64,000 bases of DNA from Alitiscatomonas aceti (GTDB lineage: Bacteria; Bacillota; Clostridia; Lachnospirales; Lachnospiraceae). A program made the translations under genes and the position numbers. The notes below the pieces were generated by a model, which saw nothing but the letters and a program-made list of their open reading frames with translations, made no database searches and was not told where the DNA came from. Below are positions 1 through 7,838 of this stretch, in pieces; positions within the stretch are counted from its first letter, which is position 1; the number at the start of each line of letters is the position of its first letter. The stretch lies in assembly GCF_025567195.1 (NCBI RefSeq), contig NZ_JAOQJF010000011.1, positions 29,331-93,330 of the forward strand. Direction: 5' to 3'.

Positions 1-273
1 ATCCTGGGTCTGGTAGCCTTCGCCTTTGGTACGGCTGCAGGCGTGATCTTCGGTAAGATCATGTGTAAGGTGACCGGAGGAAAGGTAAATCCGCTGATCG
101 GTTCTGCCGGTGTATCCGCAGTTCCCATGGCGGCCCGTGTATCCCAGAAGGTTGGTTCTGAGGCAGATCCCACCAACTTCCTTCTGATGCACGCCATGGG
201 CCCCAACGTGGCAGGCGTGATCGGTACCGCCGTAGCCGCCGGCACATTCATGGCTATTTTCGGAATACAGTAA
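1..273 (+). CDS. oadB: Na+-transporting decarboxylase beta subunit, C-terminal part
   Basis: Partial gene: the reading frame is open from base 1 and ends at the TAA of 271-273, leaving about 90 C-terminal residues. The family is the membrane subunit of biotin-dependent decarboxylases that couples carboxybiotin decarboxylation to Na+ export. The visible part carries the conserved segments [20 protein letters not shown] and [15 protein letters not shown]. It is nearly identical, residue for residue, to the C-terminus of the gcdB product encoded at 13222-14361, so the two are clear paralogues. The next gene is the oxaloacetate decarboxylase-type carboxyltransferase, which makes this copy the beta subunit of an oxaloacetate decarboxylase or pyruvate carboxylase-like pump rather than of glutaconyl-CoA decarboxylase. 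That assignment is from context; the family call itself is secure. Confidence 0.9.
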   Translation: MLGLVAFAFGTAAGVIFGKIMCKVTGGKVNPLIGSAGVSAVPMAARVSQKVGSEADPTNFLLMHAMGPNVAGVIGTAVAAGTFMAIFGIQ

Positions 274-275
274 AG

Positions 276-459
276 GGCGGCGTAAGCCGCCCGCTACGCA
301 AACGTAGCGAAGCGGAGTTCGCGTTTTCCCGTTCAGCGGCGTAAGCCGCCCGCTACGCAAACGCAGCGAAGCGGAGTTCGCGTTTCCCGTCTTATGGGCG
401 GGGCCGCCCTCCGCTGGGTCAGACTCTTCGCGTTTTCCCGTTTGGCGGCGTAAGCCGCC
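276..459. repeat. Tandem GC-rich hairpin repeat between oadB and oadA
   Basis: A unit of about 59 bp starts near 277 and repeats at 336, with a partial third copy ending at 459. Each unit holds GGCGGC-GTAA-GCCGCC (276-291; a 5-bp version at 335-350; 444-459), a six-base stem closed by a GTAA loop. In the first unit this is followed by GCTACG-CAAA-CGTAGC (293-308) and GCGAA-N6-TTCGC. Each unit therefore could fold as consecutive small hairpins. The array lies immediately after the oadB stop and ahead of the oadA ribosome site. It could work as an mRNA stability or processing element or as a dispersed intergenic repeat; there is no spacer regularity of a CRISPR. Confidence 0.8.
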
Positions 460-503
460 TATGGAAGGTTTTCACTTGATAATTTTCAGGAGGTAAAAAT
501 AAA

Positions 504-1916
504 ATGGCAGAAGTTCAGAAAAAGCCGGTAAAGATCGTTGAGACTGTCCTTCGTGACGCTCATCAGTCCTTACTTGCCACAAGAATGTCCACAGACCAGA
601 TGCTTCCCATCGTTGATAAGATGGATAAGGTCGGCTACTATGCAGTGGAATGCTGGGGCGGCGCCACCTTTGACGCAAGCCTTCGTTTCTTAAAAGAAGA
701 TCCCTGGGAGAGACTGAGAAAGTTAAGGGACGGCTTTAAGAATACAAAGCTCCAGATGCTGTTCCGCGGACAGAATATTTTAGGTTATAACCATTATGCA
801 GATGATGTGGTAGAGTATTTCGTACAGAAATCCATTGCCAACGGTATCGATATCATCCGTATCTTCGACTGCTTAAACGATATCAGAAACCTGGAAACAG
901 CTGTAAAGGCTACCAACAAGGAAAAGGGCCATGCCCAGATCGCTTTAAGCTATACCCTTGGCGACGCCTATACTCTGGATTACTGGAAGAACATTGCCCG
1001 CGAGATCGAGGAAATGGGTGCAGATTCCTTGTGTATCAAGGATATGGCCGGACTTCTGACTCCGTATAAGGCAGCAGAGCTGGTACAGGCCTTAAAGGAA
1101 GGAACAAAGCTTCCCATCGACCTGCATACCCACTACACCTCCGGCGTTGCTTCCATGACTTACTTAAAGGCTGTGGAAGCAGGCTGCGATATCATCGACT
1201 GTGCAATGTCCCCGCTGGCTCTTGGTACTTCCCAGCCTGCTACGGAGGTTATGGTTGAGACCTTCCGCGGCACTCCCTATGATACCGGATATGACCAGAA
1301 CCTTTTAGCCGAGATCGCCGACTACTTTACACCGATCCGTGAAGAGGCTTTAAAGAGCGGCCTTTTAAACCCGAAGGTACTGGGCGTAAACATCAAGACT
1401 CTTCAGTACCAGGTACCGGGCGGAATGCTTTCCAACCTGGTGAGCCAGTTAAAGGAAGCTGGACAGGAAGACAAGTACCGCGCAGTTCTGGAGGAGATCC
1501 CGAGAGTAAGAAAAGACTTCGGCGAGCCGCCGTTGGTTACTCCGTCTTCCCAGATCGTAGGTACCCAGGCTGTTATGAACGTACTGGCAGGCGAGCGGTA
1601 CAAGATGGTTCCCAAGGAGTCCAAGAAGATCATGATGGGCGAATTTGGCCAGACTGTAAAGCCGTTCAACAAGGAAGTACAGAAAAAGATCATCGGCGAT
1701 GCGACACCCATCACCTGCCGTCCGGCCGATCTGATCCCGCCGCAGCTTCCTAAGTTCGAGAAGGAATGTGCCCAGTGGAAGCAGCAGGATGAGGATGTTT
1801 TATCTTATGCCCTGTTCCCGGCCGTGGCCAAGGACTTCTTCGAGTACCGTGAAGCCCAGCAGACCGGCGTGGATCCGAAAAAGGCAGATAAGGAAAACAA
1901 GGTATATCCCGTCTAG
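504..1916 (+). CDS. oadA: Oxaloacetate decarboxylase alpha / pyruvate carboxylase subunit B (carboxyltransferase)
   Basis: Biotin-dependent carboxyltransferase of 470 residues, with a TIM-barrel catalytic domain followed by the conserved C-terminal carboxylase domain. It moves the carboxyl group between oxaloacetate and carboxybiotin. Residues matching the metal site and catalytic lysine of OadA are visible: Asp18 in LRDAHQSLLATRM, Lys179 in IKDMAG, and His208 and His210 in LHTH. The C-terminal biotinyl domain found in enterobacterial OadA is absent, so a separate biotin carrier must serve it; that gene would lie upstream of the window or be the gcdC product. An AGGAGG ribosome site sits at 488-493. 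The preceding oadB fragment suggests one operon. Anaplerotic pyruvate carboxylase subunit B is the alternative reading. Confidence 0.92.
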   Translation: MAEVQKKPVKIVETVLRDAHQSLLATRMSTDQMLPIVDKMDKVGYYAVECWGGATFDASLRFLKEDPWERLRKLRDGFKNTKLQMLFRGQNILGYNHYADDVVEYFVQKSIANGIDIIRIFDCLNDIRNLETAVKATNKEKGHAQIALSYTLGDAYTLDYWKNIAREIEEMGADSLCIKDMAGLLTPYKAAELVQALKEGTKLPIDLHTHYTSGVASMTYLKAVEAGCDIIDCAMSPLALGTSQPATEVMVETFRGTPYDTGYDQNLLAEIADYFTPIREEALKSGLLNPKVLGVNIKTLQYQVPGGMLSNLVSQLKEAGQEDKYRAVLEEIPRVRKDFGEPPLVTPSSQIVGTQAVMNVLAGERYKMVPKESKKIMMGEFGQTVKPFNKEVQKKIIGDATPITCRPADLIPPQLPKFEKECAQWKQQDEDVLSYALFPAVAKDFFEYREAQQTGVDPKKADKENKVYPV

Positions 1917-1963
1917 TCCATAGACAGATCCGGCGGGGAGCGTTTGCTTCCCTCTGGAAAAGG

Positions 1964-2002
1964 CCCTCCGGCCCGTGCAGAAGCACTGTCCGGAGGGTTT
2001 TT
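1964..2002 (+). terminator. Rho-independent terminator after oadA
   Basis: CCCTCCGG at 1964-1971 pairs with CCGGAGGG at 1990-1997 and is followed directly by TTTTT. The loop itself holds GTGC-AGAA-GCAC, which extends the fold. It accounts for the end of the oadA transcript in the 332-bp space before the next gene. Confidence 0.85.
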
Positions 2003-2141
2003 GTATGTACGCGGACAGCGGGCCAAAGTCCGTCCAGTACAGGACCCGGCGCCTGTGCCTTTCCATATCCGTGTTTTCTTAAGAAAACCTTACAAATTCC
2101 CCGTAAAACCGCGGCAAAAATATGAAGTTTCCTTCCTGAGG

Positions 2142-2171
2142 TTGACAGGAAACTCCCTTTGTCATTATAAT
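2142..2171 (+). promoter_or_regulatory. Sigma-A promoter for the 2249-6206 secreted pair
   Basis: TTGACA (2142-2147), an 18-bp spacer and a perfect TATAAT (2166-2171). Transcription should begin near 2178, which makes the in-frame ATG at 2180 unlikely as a start and favours 2249. Confidence 0.8.
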
Positions 2172-2248
2172 AACGTATAGTGTCATTTTTAGACAGAACT
2201 GGAAAATGGCAGAATAGAAAAATGACCATAAAGAAAGAGAGAAGAAGG

Positions 2249-4342
2249 ATGAAAAAAAGAGGGAGACGGATCCTGGCGGCTCTGACGGCTGTGCTTTTAC
2301 TGGCTGAATCCGTGAGCGGCACAGGGATCATTGCAGACTATCCCGGAACGATATACGCAGAGACACAGAGATCGGCCATAGTAAATGCAACCACACTGAA
2401 TGTAAGAAGCGGCCCGGGCACAGGAAATTCCGTTGTAAGGAAGCTGTCCTACGGAGCCCCTGTGACTGTGGTGGGACAGGAGACAGCTTCTGACGGTGTA
2501 CTCTGGTATAAGCTTCAGTTTACGGCTGGAGGGAAGAGTATGGAGGGCTATGCTTCCTCCGAATACATAAAATTTCCGGTTTCCTACACCACGGACCCCC
2601 AGTTCGAGGCGTATATGACCAGTCAGGGCTTTCCGGAAAGCTATAAGGAATCCTTACGTGTCCTTCATGCTGAATTCCCGTCCTGGATATTCCAGGTGCA
2701 GAATACGAGCCTGGACTGGAACGATGCCGTCAATAATGAGAGCATCGTAGGAGCAAATCTGGTTTCCACCAACAGCCTGTCCTCCTGGAAGTCTACGGAA
2801 TATGGAGCGTATGACTGGAATACGGGGAAATGGACCGGCTTTGACGGACCCAGCTGGGTAGCGGCTTCCAGGGATATTGTCAGCTATTATATGGATCCCA
2901 GGAATTTTTTAAATGAGATCTATGTATTCCAGTTCCTGCTGCAGTCCTACGATGGGGCCCACCAGACGCGGGAGGGGCTTCAGAGTCTGGTTTCGGGTAC
3001 GTTCCTGGAAAAATCCACAGGTCAGGGAGACGGAAATCCTCCATCGGCACAGGAAGGTCAGAATAACCAGCAGGATTCCGGGCAGAATGGAAGTGACGGG
3101 GGCGGGACTCCCCTTCCTCCCGGACAGAATTACGGCCCTGGAATGGACATGGGGAGCAGTGGGAATATTTCCCAGAACGCACCGTCCGGAGACGCCGCCC
3201 AGAGCTCGCCCCAGGAAGTGGGAGGCCAGAAGCCGGATGTGAGCCTGGAAGGTCCTTCTGCGGTGGTCAGTGCCAGAGAAACCCAGGTCCTGGCCCTTCC
3301 CAACGTGGAATATGGCCCTGGAATGGACGCTTCTGTGATCACAGGAGACAGCACAGGTGCGTCAGAAACGTCGCCGGTGCCGTCGGGCCAGAGCTATGTG
3401 GATATCATTATGAATGCAGGAGCCCAGTCCGGTGTGAATCCCTATGTTCTGGGAGCCATGATCCTCCAGGAGCAGGCCAATGGCACTTCCGGCAGCATCT
3501 CGGGAACCACTGCCGGCTACCAGGGGATCTATAATTTCTTTAATATCGGGGCATACCAGACGGATTCCATGTCCGCTGTCACCAGAGGCCTGTGGTACGC
3601 GTCCCAGGCAGGAAATTATGGACGGCCCTGGAATTCCATCGAGAAGTCTATTCTGGGAGGAGCTCTTTATTATGGAGAGAATTTTGTTTCCCAGGGACAG
3701 GATACATTTTATCTGAAAAAGTTTAATGTACAGGGCAGTAATCTTTATAAGCACCAGTACATGACCAATGTGGAGGGAGCCGCCGGAGAAGGGGCCAAGC
3801 TCTCCAGAGCATACACAGATGCAATGAAAAAGGAGCCTCTGGTATTTAAGATCCCGGTATTCAACAATATGCCGGAGGCGGCCTGCCCCAAACCTGAGAC
3901 AACTGGAAGTCCCAACAATAAGCTGGCTTCTCTGGAGGTGGAGGGGTATTCCCTTACTCCTACCTTTAATAAGGACACAGAAAGCTACGACGTGATCGTA
4001 AATCCGTCGGTGGGACAGATCTCAGTGAAGGCCGGAACCATCGATTCCAAAGCGTCTGTTTCCGGCACTGGGACCATAAGCCTGCAAAGCGGGAATAATA
4101 CGATCTCGATAGAGGTAAAGGCAGAAAACGGCAGCGTCCGCACATACAGGCTCAATGTGGTACGCCAGTCAGATGCTCCGGTGGCCAATGTGCCGTCGGG
4201 CGGAGAAAACGCCCAGAGCAGCGGAGGAAATACGTCCGGACCTGGAAGTACAGGGAACGTTGTGATCATCCGGCCATCGGGCCAGGGAAATTCCCCCGAA
4301 AGCCAGAGCGCGGATGTGGTCATCGGCGTTTCCCCTTCATAA
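2249..4342 (+). CDS. Secreted SH3b / N-acetylglucosaminidase with cadherin-like domain
   Basis: Exported cell-wall hydrolase of about 697 residues. It begins with a Lys/Arg-rich signal peptide and continues with an SH3b domain (TLNVRSGPGTGNSVV, roughly residues 45-100), which in this family binds peptidoglycan. The next region resembles the bacterial beta-N-acetylglucosaminidase fold and is interrupted by a Gly/Gln/Ser/Pro-rich linker of about 130 residues; the second half includes GIYNFFNIGAY. The C-terminus carries a cadherin-like beta-sandwich module (LASLEVEGYSLTPTFNKD...) and a disordered Ser/Gly tail. The start at 2249 is preferred because it follows GAAGG and lies after the predicted transcription start. 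The gene 49 bp downstream has the same beta-sandwich module, so the two probably act together at the envelope. The exact bond cleaved is inferred. Confidence 0.8.
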   Translation: MKKRGRRILAALTAVLLLAESVSGTGIIADYPGTIYAETQRSAIVNATTLNVRSGPGTGNSVVRKLSYGAPVTVVGQETASDGVLWYKLQFTAGGKSMEGYASSEYIKFPVSYTTDPQFEAYMTSQGFPESYKESLRVLHAEFPSWIFQVQNTSLDWNDAVNNESIVGANLVSTNSLSSWKSTEYGAYDWNTGKWTGFDGPSWVAASRDIVSYYMDPRNFLNEIYVFQFLLQSYDGAHQTREGLQSLVSGTFLEKSTGQGDGNPPSAQEGQNNQQDSGQNGSDGGGTPLPPGQNYGPGMDMGSSGNISQNAPSGDAAQSSPQEVGGQKPDVSLEGPSAVVSARETQVLALPNVEYGPGMDASVITGDSTGASETSPVPSGQSYVDIIMNAGAQSGVNPYVLGAMILQEQANGTSGSISGTTAGYQGIYNFFNIGAYQTDSMSAVTRGLWYASQAGNYGRPWNSIEKSILGGALYYGENFVSQGQDTFYLKKFNVQGSNLYKHQYMTNVEGAAGEGAKLSRAYTDAMKKEPLVFKIPVFNNMPEAACPKPETTGSPNNKLASLEVEGYSLTPTFNKDTESYDVIVNPSVGQISVKAGTIDSKASVSGTGTISLQSGNNTISIEVKAENGSVRTYRLNVVRQSDAPVANVPSGGENAQSSGGNTSGPGSTGNVVIIRPSGQGNSPESQSADVVIGVSPS

Positions 4343-4391
4343 GGACGCCCATGGACCGGGGAAACCGGATAAAGTAAGGAGAATATAAGAT

Positions 4392-6206
4392 ATGAACAGG
4401 ATAATAAAGAAAATGACAGTGGTATTCCTGTCTCTGGCGATCACGCTTCTGGCGTTTCCGGCAGGGATCCTGACTGCCTATGCGGGGGCTGGAAAGATCA
4501 CCTTTTCCGATCCGACGGCATCAGTGGGAAATCAGGTATCTGTCACCATGAAGATCGCCTCTTCGGATGGTACGGCTCTCAATAAAGCAGATGTGATGCT
4601 GGAATACGATGCCCAGTCCCTGGAATTCCTGAGCGGGACCAGCGCCAACGGCGGGGCGGGGAATGTCCGTGTGGTTGGGGATGCGGAGGCAGCCAACCAG
4701 ACGACCTTCAGCTTTACGCTGAAGTTTAAGGCCCTGAAGGCTGGGACCTCGTCCATCACCGTTAAATCCCAGGAGGTATACGATGCCAATGGGCAGGCAG
4801 TGACTATTTCCCATACGGGTAATTCTGCTGTAAAGGTCAGCGGGGCCTCCGACGCTTCCCAGGACGCTTCCCTGGGATCCCTGACTGTTTCACCAGGGAC
4901 CCTGAGCCCGGAATTTTCAGCAGAGGTGACTGAGTACACGGCTGCCGTTCCGGCTGATGTGGAAAAGATCACGGTCAGCGCTCCGGCCAATGACGGGAAA
5001 GCAAACGTATCTGTGGAGGGAGCTGAAAATCTCCAGCCAGGCGTAAATAAGGTGGTCTGCACGGTTACCGCAGAGGATGGAAGCACGAAAAAAACGTATA
5101 CCATCACGGTTACCAGAGGCGAAGACAGCTCTGCGGAAGAGACGGAACCGTCTGCGGAGGCCAGTTCCCCCGAGGGCACACCTCACAACGTGGAGGATGG
5201 AAACTGGACCGTTGCTGAAACCTTTGATGCAGAAATTCTTCCCGAGGGCTTTTCCGTAACAGAATATGAGTATCAGGGAGCCACAGTCCAGGCAGGAACC
5301 AATGACCAGGGCGTGATCCTCCTTTATATGACCGATGAAGATGGAAACGGAGATTTCTTTGTATATGATCCCCAGAAAGATATCCTTTCCCCATATGTGA
5401 CAGTCCGTATGGCAGAAAAGACCATTATCGTTCTGTCTCCGGAAAATATCCCAGAGGGGACAGAGCTTCCCGACGGATTCAGGGAATGCACCATCGACAT
5501 CGGAGAACATACGGTACACGGCTGGATCTGGAACAGCCAGGATGGCGGGACACCAGAATACTGCATCGTTTACGGCCAGAACGCAGACGGGGAGCAGAAC
5601 TTCTACCGCTACGACCAGAAGGAAATGACCCTCCAGAGATTCTTCCAGGATCCGGAGGCAGAGGAGCTCCGGGCAGTCAATGAGAAGGTGGTCGGAGAGT
5701 ATAACAGCCTGGTGGAGGACTACACAGTCCGCGGATATATGATCGCTGGTCTGTTTGCTGTATGCATTATCCTGGCGATCATCCTTATCATTCTCCTGCT
5801 GACCAGAAAGCCTGGAGGAACGTACCGGGAGGAAAAGCCGAAAAAATCGGCAGGAAAACCGGACGCATATTCCAGAGAAGGCTCCAGGCCGGGAAAGACA
5901 AAGGAACCCAGAAGGACCCAGGCGAAAAAATGGACAGACCAGGACCTGGATGACCTGGAGGATCTGGATCTGGAGGAAGAGGAACGGGCCTTTGTAAAGC
6001 ATAAGGCCCCGGTCCGTCATCCGGCGTCGGATCAGGAGACAGGAAGGAGGACTGCCAGTGTCCCGGAGGCGGAAGCCCCGGTAAGGCAGGAGACGCCCGC
6101 TCCGGTTTCCAGCGCACCGGTGAAGGAACAGATCCCAGAAAAGGCAGCTCCATTCAAAGAAGAAGACCAGGACGATGATTTTGAATTTATCGATCTGGAT
6201 CTGTAA
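4392..6206 (+). CDS. Cohesin-domain and cadherin-like membrane-anchored surface protein
   Basis: Protein of 604 residues. After a signal peptide, a cohesin-type domain spans about residues 35-145 (ITFSDPTASVGNQVSVTMKI, with VMLEYDAQSLEF). A cadherin-like beta-sandwich module (LGSLTVSPGTLSPEFSAEV) follows at about 160-240, then an unrecognised extracellular region of about 200 residues. One hydrophobic segment near residue 450 (MIAGLFAVCIILAIILIILL) ends in Arg/Lys and leads to a charged cytoplasmic tail of about 130 residues that finishes in an acidic stretch. Cohesins bind dockerins in cellulosomes, but related domains occur widely in clostridial surface proteins; no dockerin or cellulase is visible here. 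The AAGGAG ribosome site and short gap place it in one operon with the upstream glucosaminidase. Confidence 0.7.
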   Translation: MNRIIKKMTVVFLSLAITLLAFPAGILTAYAGAGKITFSDPTASVGNQVSVTMKIASSDGTALNKADVMLEYDAQSLEFLSGTSANGGAGNVRVVGDAEAANQTTFSFTLKFKALKAGTSSITVKSQEVYDANGQAVTISHTGNSAVKVSGASDASQDASLGSLTVSPGTLSPEFSAEVTEYTAAVPADVEKITVSAPANDGKANVSVEGAENLQPGVNKVVCTVTAEDGSTKKTYTITVTRGEDSSAEETEPSAEASSPEGTPHNVEDGNWTVAETFDAEILPEGFSVTEYEYQGATVQAGTNDQGVILLYMTDEDGNGDFFVYDPQKDILSPYVTVRMAEKTIIVLSPENIPEGTELPDGFRECTIDIGEHTVHGWIWNSQDGGTPEYCIVYGQNADGEQNFYRYDQKEMTLQRFFQDPEAEELRAVNEKVVGEYNSLVEDYTVRGYMIAGLFAVCIILAIILIILLLTRKPGGTYREEKPKKSAGKPDAYSREGSRPGKTKEPRRTQAKKWTDQDLDDLEDLDLEEEERAFVKHKAPVRHPASDQETGRRTASVPEAEAPVRQETPAPVSSAPVKEQIPEKAAPFKEEDQDDDFEFIDLDL

Positions 6207-6223
6207 AGCTGTACCGTTCAGCC

Positions 6224-6239
6224 GTCCGGAGATCCGGAC
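6224..6239 (+). terminator. Possible weak terminator hairpin
   Basis: GTCCGG-AGAT-CCGGAC forms a perfect six-base stem 18 bp after the stop at 6206, but no T-run follows, so termination is uncertain. Confidence 0.3.
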
Positions 6240-6291
6240 AGGCAGGTGTACGGCGGAAGGGCTGTGCAGCACACACATAAAATAGAATGGA

Positions 6292-6320
6292 TTGCAAACT
6301 CCCCCCGATTCGGGTATAAT
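6292..6320 (+). promoter_or_regulatory. Sigma-A promoter for the NSS transporter
   Basis: TTGCAA (6292-6297), a 17-bp spacer and TATAAT (6315-6320), 47 bp ahead of the ATG at 6367. Confidence 0.8.
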
Positions 6321-6366
6321 GGACACGTTCGCTGTCTAAAAAACCGAATAGAGGGGAGTATTTGTT

Positions 6367-7740
6367 ATGAAAGAAAGAAGCAGCTTTACCAGCCGCATCG
6401 GCTTTGTCCTTGCGGCGGCCGGTTCTGCAGTGGGACTGGGAAATATGTGGAGGTTTCCATATCTGGCAGCAAAATATGGAGGGGGAGCCTTCCTGATCAC
6501 ATACGTTCTTCTGGCTGTGACCTTTGGATTTACGCTTATGATCACAGAGGTTGCCATGGGAAGAAGGACCCGCATGTCATGCATCGAAGCTTTTGGAAGC
6601 CTGAACCGCCGCTTTGCGCCCCTGGGCTGGCTGGCAGCCCTGATCCCGGTGATCATCGCGCCCTATTACTGTGTGATCGGCGGCTGGGTCGTTAAGTATT
6701 TTGTGGAATTTGTCCGGGGAAACGGTATGGCCGTATCCAGCGACACGTATTTTGGAGATTTTATCAGCATGGCCGGCAGCGGGATCCTGGAAAATCCGCT
6801 GCTCTGGTTCGTGATCTTTGTGCTCCTTACGGCAGTGGTGGTGCTCCTGGGCGTTGATACGGGAGTGGAAAAGGCCAGCAGCGTCATGATGCCGGTGCTA
6901 GTGCTGCTTTCCGTAGGGATCTCTGTTTACTGTACGACTCTCCCGGGAGCCGCAGAGGGATTAAAGTATTATCTCCTTCCGGATTTTGCGGACTTTTCCC
7001 TGACCACAGTGCTGGCGGCCATGGGCCAGTTGTTTTATTCCATGTCCTTAGCCATGGGGATCATGATCACCTATGGCTCCTATATGAAAAAAGAGGATGA
7101 TCTGGAGAGTTCCGTGGGCCAGATCGAGATCTTCGATACGGGGATCGCTTTTCTGGCAGGACTTATGATCGTTCCCGCAGTAGTGGCCTTTAACGGAGGG
7201 GACGCGTCCCTGATCCAGGGAAAGGCCGGTCCGGGACTGATGTTCGGGGTACTGCCCAAGGTATTTGAATCCTTCCCGCTGGGAGGAGCTGTGGGAGCCC
7301 TGTTTTTCCTGCTGGTATTTTTTGCGGCCCTTACCTCGTCCATTTCCCTGCTGGAGACGGTGGTATCGATCCTTACGGATAAAATGCGGCTCACCAGGAA
7401 AAAGGCCACGATCCTTTCCACTGCCGGGATTCTGATCCTGGGGATCCCGTCCTGTCTGGGCTATGGTCCCTGGGGCCACATTACAGTATTAAAGATGCAG
7501 TTCCTGGACTTCTTTGATTTTATATCCAACTCCGTGATGATGCCCATTGTGGCCATTGGAACGTGTATCCTGGTGGGACATGTGGTAGGAAGCCGGTATA
7601 TTGAGGAGGAGGTGGAGTCCTCCGGCACCTTTAAGAGAAAGAAGATGTACCGGATCATGATCAGGTACGTGGCTCCGGTGATGCTGGCAGCGATCCTGGC
7701 AGGAGAGGTCCTTAAATATTTTGGCATTATCAGTATTTAA
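6367..7740 (+). CDS. Sodium-dependent transporter, NSS/SNF family
   Basis: Integral membrane symporter of 457 residues with about 11-12 hydrophobic segments. The N-terminal signature FVLAAAGSAVGLGNMWRFPY is the Na+ and substrate site of the LeuT-like neurotransmitter:sodium symporter family, whose bacterial members take up amino acids with Na+. The bacterial length of about 450 residues fits. A ribosome site (GAGGGGA) precedes the ATG. It has its own promoter and stands alone between the surface-protein operon and glnS. Substrate cannot be read from sequence; tryptophan, tyrosine, leucine or alanine are all possible. It would draw on a Na+ gradient of the kind maintained by the decarboxylase pumps encoded in this window. 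Confidence 0.9.
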   Translation: MKERSSFTSRIGFVLAAAGSAVGLGNMWRFPYLAAKYGGGAFLITYVLLAVTFGFTLMITEVAMGRRTRMSCIEAFGSLNRRFAPLGWLAALIPVIIAPYYCVIGGWVVKYFVEFVRGNGMAVSSDTYFGDFISMAGSGILENPLLWFVIFVLLTAVVVLLGVDTGVEKASSVMMPVLVLLSVGISVYCTTLPGAAEGLKYYLLPDFADFSLTTVLAAMGQLFYSMSLAMGIMITYGSYMKKEDDLESSVGQIEIFDTGIAFLAGLMIVPAVVAFNGGDASLIQGKAGPGLMFGVLPKVFESFPLGGAVGALFFLLVFFAALTSSISLLETVVSILTDKMRLTRKKATILSTAGILILGIPSCLGYGPWGHITVLKMQFLDFFDFISNSVMMPIVAIGTCILVGHVVGSRYIEEEVESSGTFKRKKMYRIMIRYVAPVMLAAILAGEVLKYFGIISI

Positions 7741-7761
7741 TGGAAAATTTTCCTTTTATAT

Positions 7762-7790
7762 TTGGGAAAGATATGGTAAGATACTATATT
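7762..7790 (+). promoter_or_regulatory. Promoter for glnS
   Basis: TTGGGA (7762-7767), a 17-bp spacer and TATATT (7785-7790), 48 bp upstream of the start. Confidence 0.6.
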
Positions 7791-7838
7791 ATCATGTAAA
7801 ACAGATAGAAATACAGGAACATAAATGGAGGAATCACT

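Noticed and set aside
276..459. CRISPR-like array
   Set aside because: Only two full units, the sequence between hairpins is itself repeated rather than unique spacers, and no cas genes are near.
2180..2248. Upstream ATG start for the glucosaminidase
   Set aside because: The codon lies at the predicted transcription start, lacks a ribosome site and would put 23 polar residues before the signal peptide.
1917..2248. Protein-coding gene in the gap after oadA
   Set aside because: The 78-codon frame at 1944-2180 runs through the terminator and promoter and has no ribosome site.
4917..6326. 469-codon open frame on the minus strand
   Set aside because: Antisense to the cohesin/cadherin-like gene, which has a signal peptide, domains and a ribosome site; GC-rich antisense frames of this length are expected.
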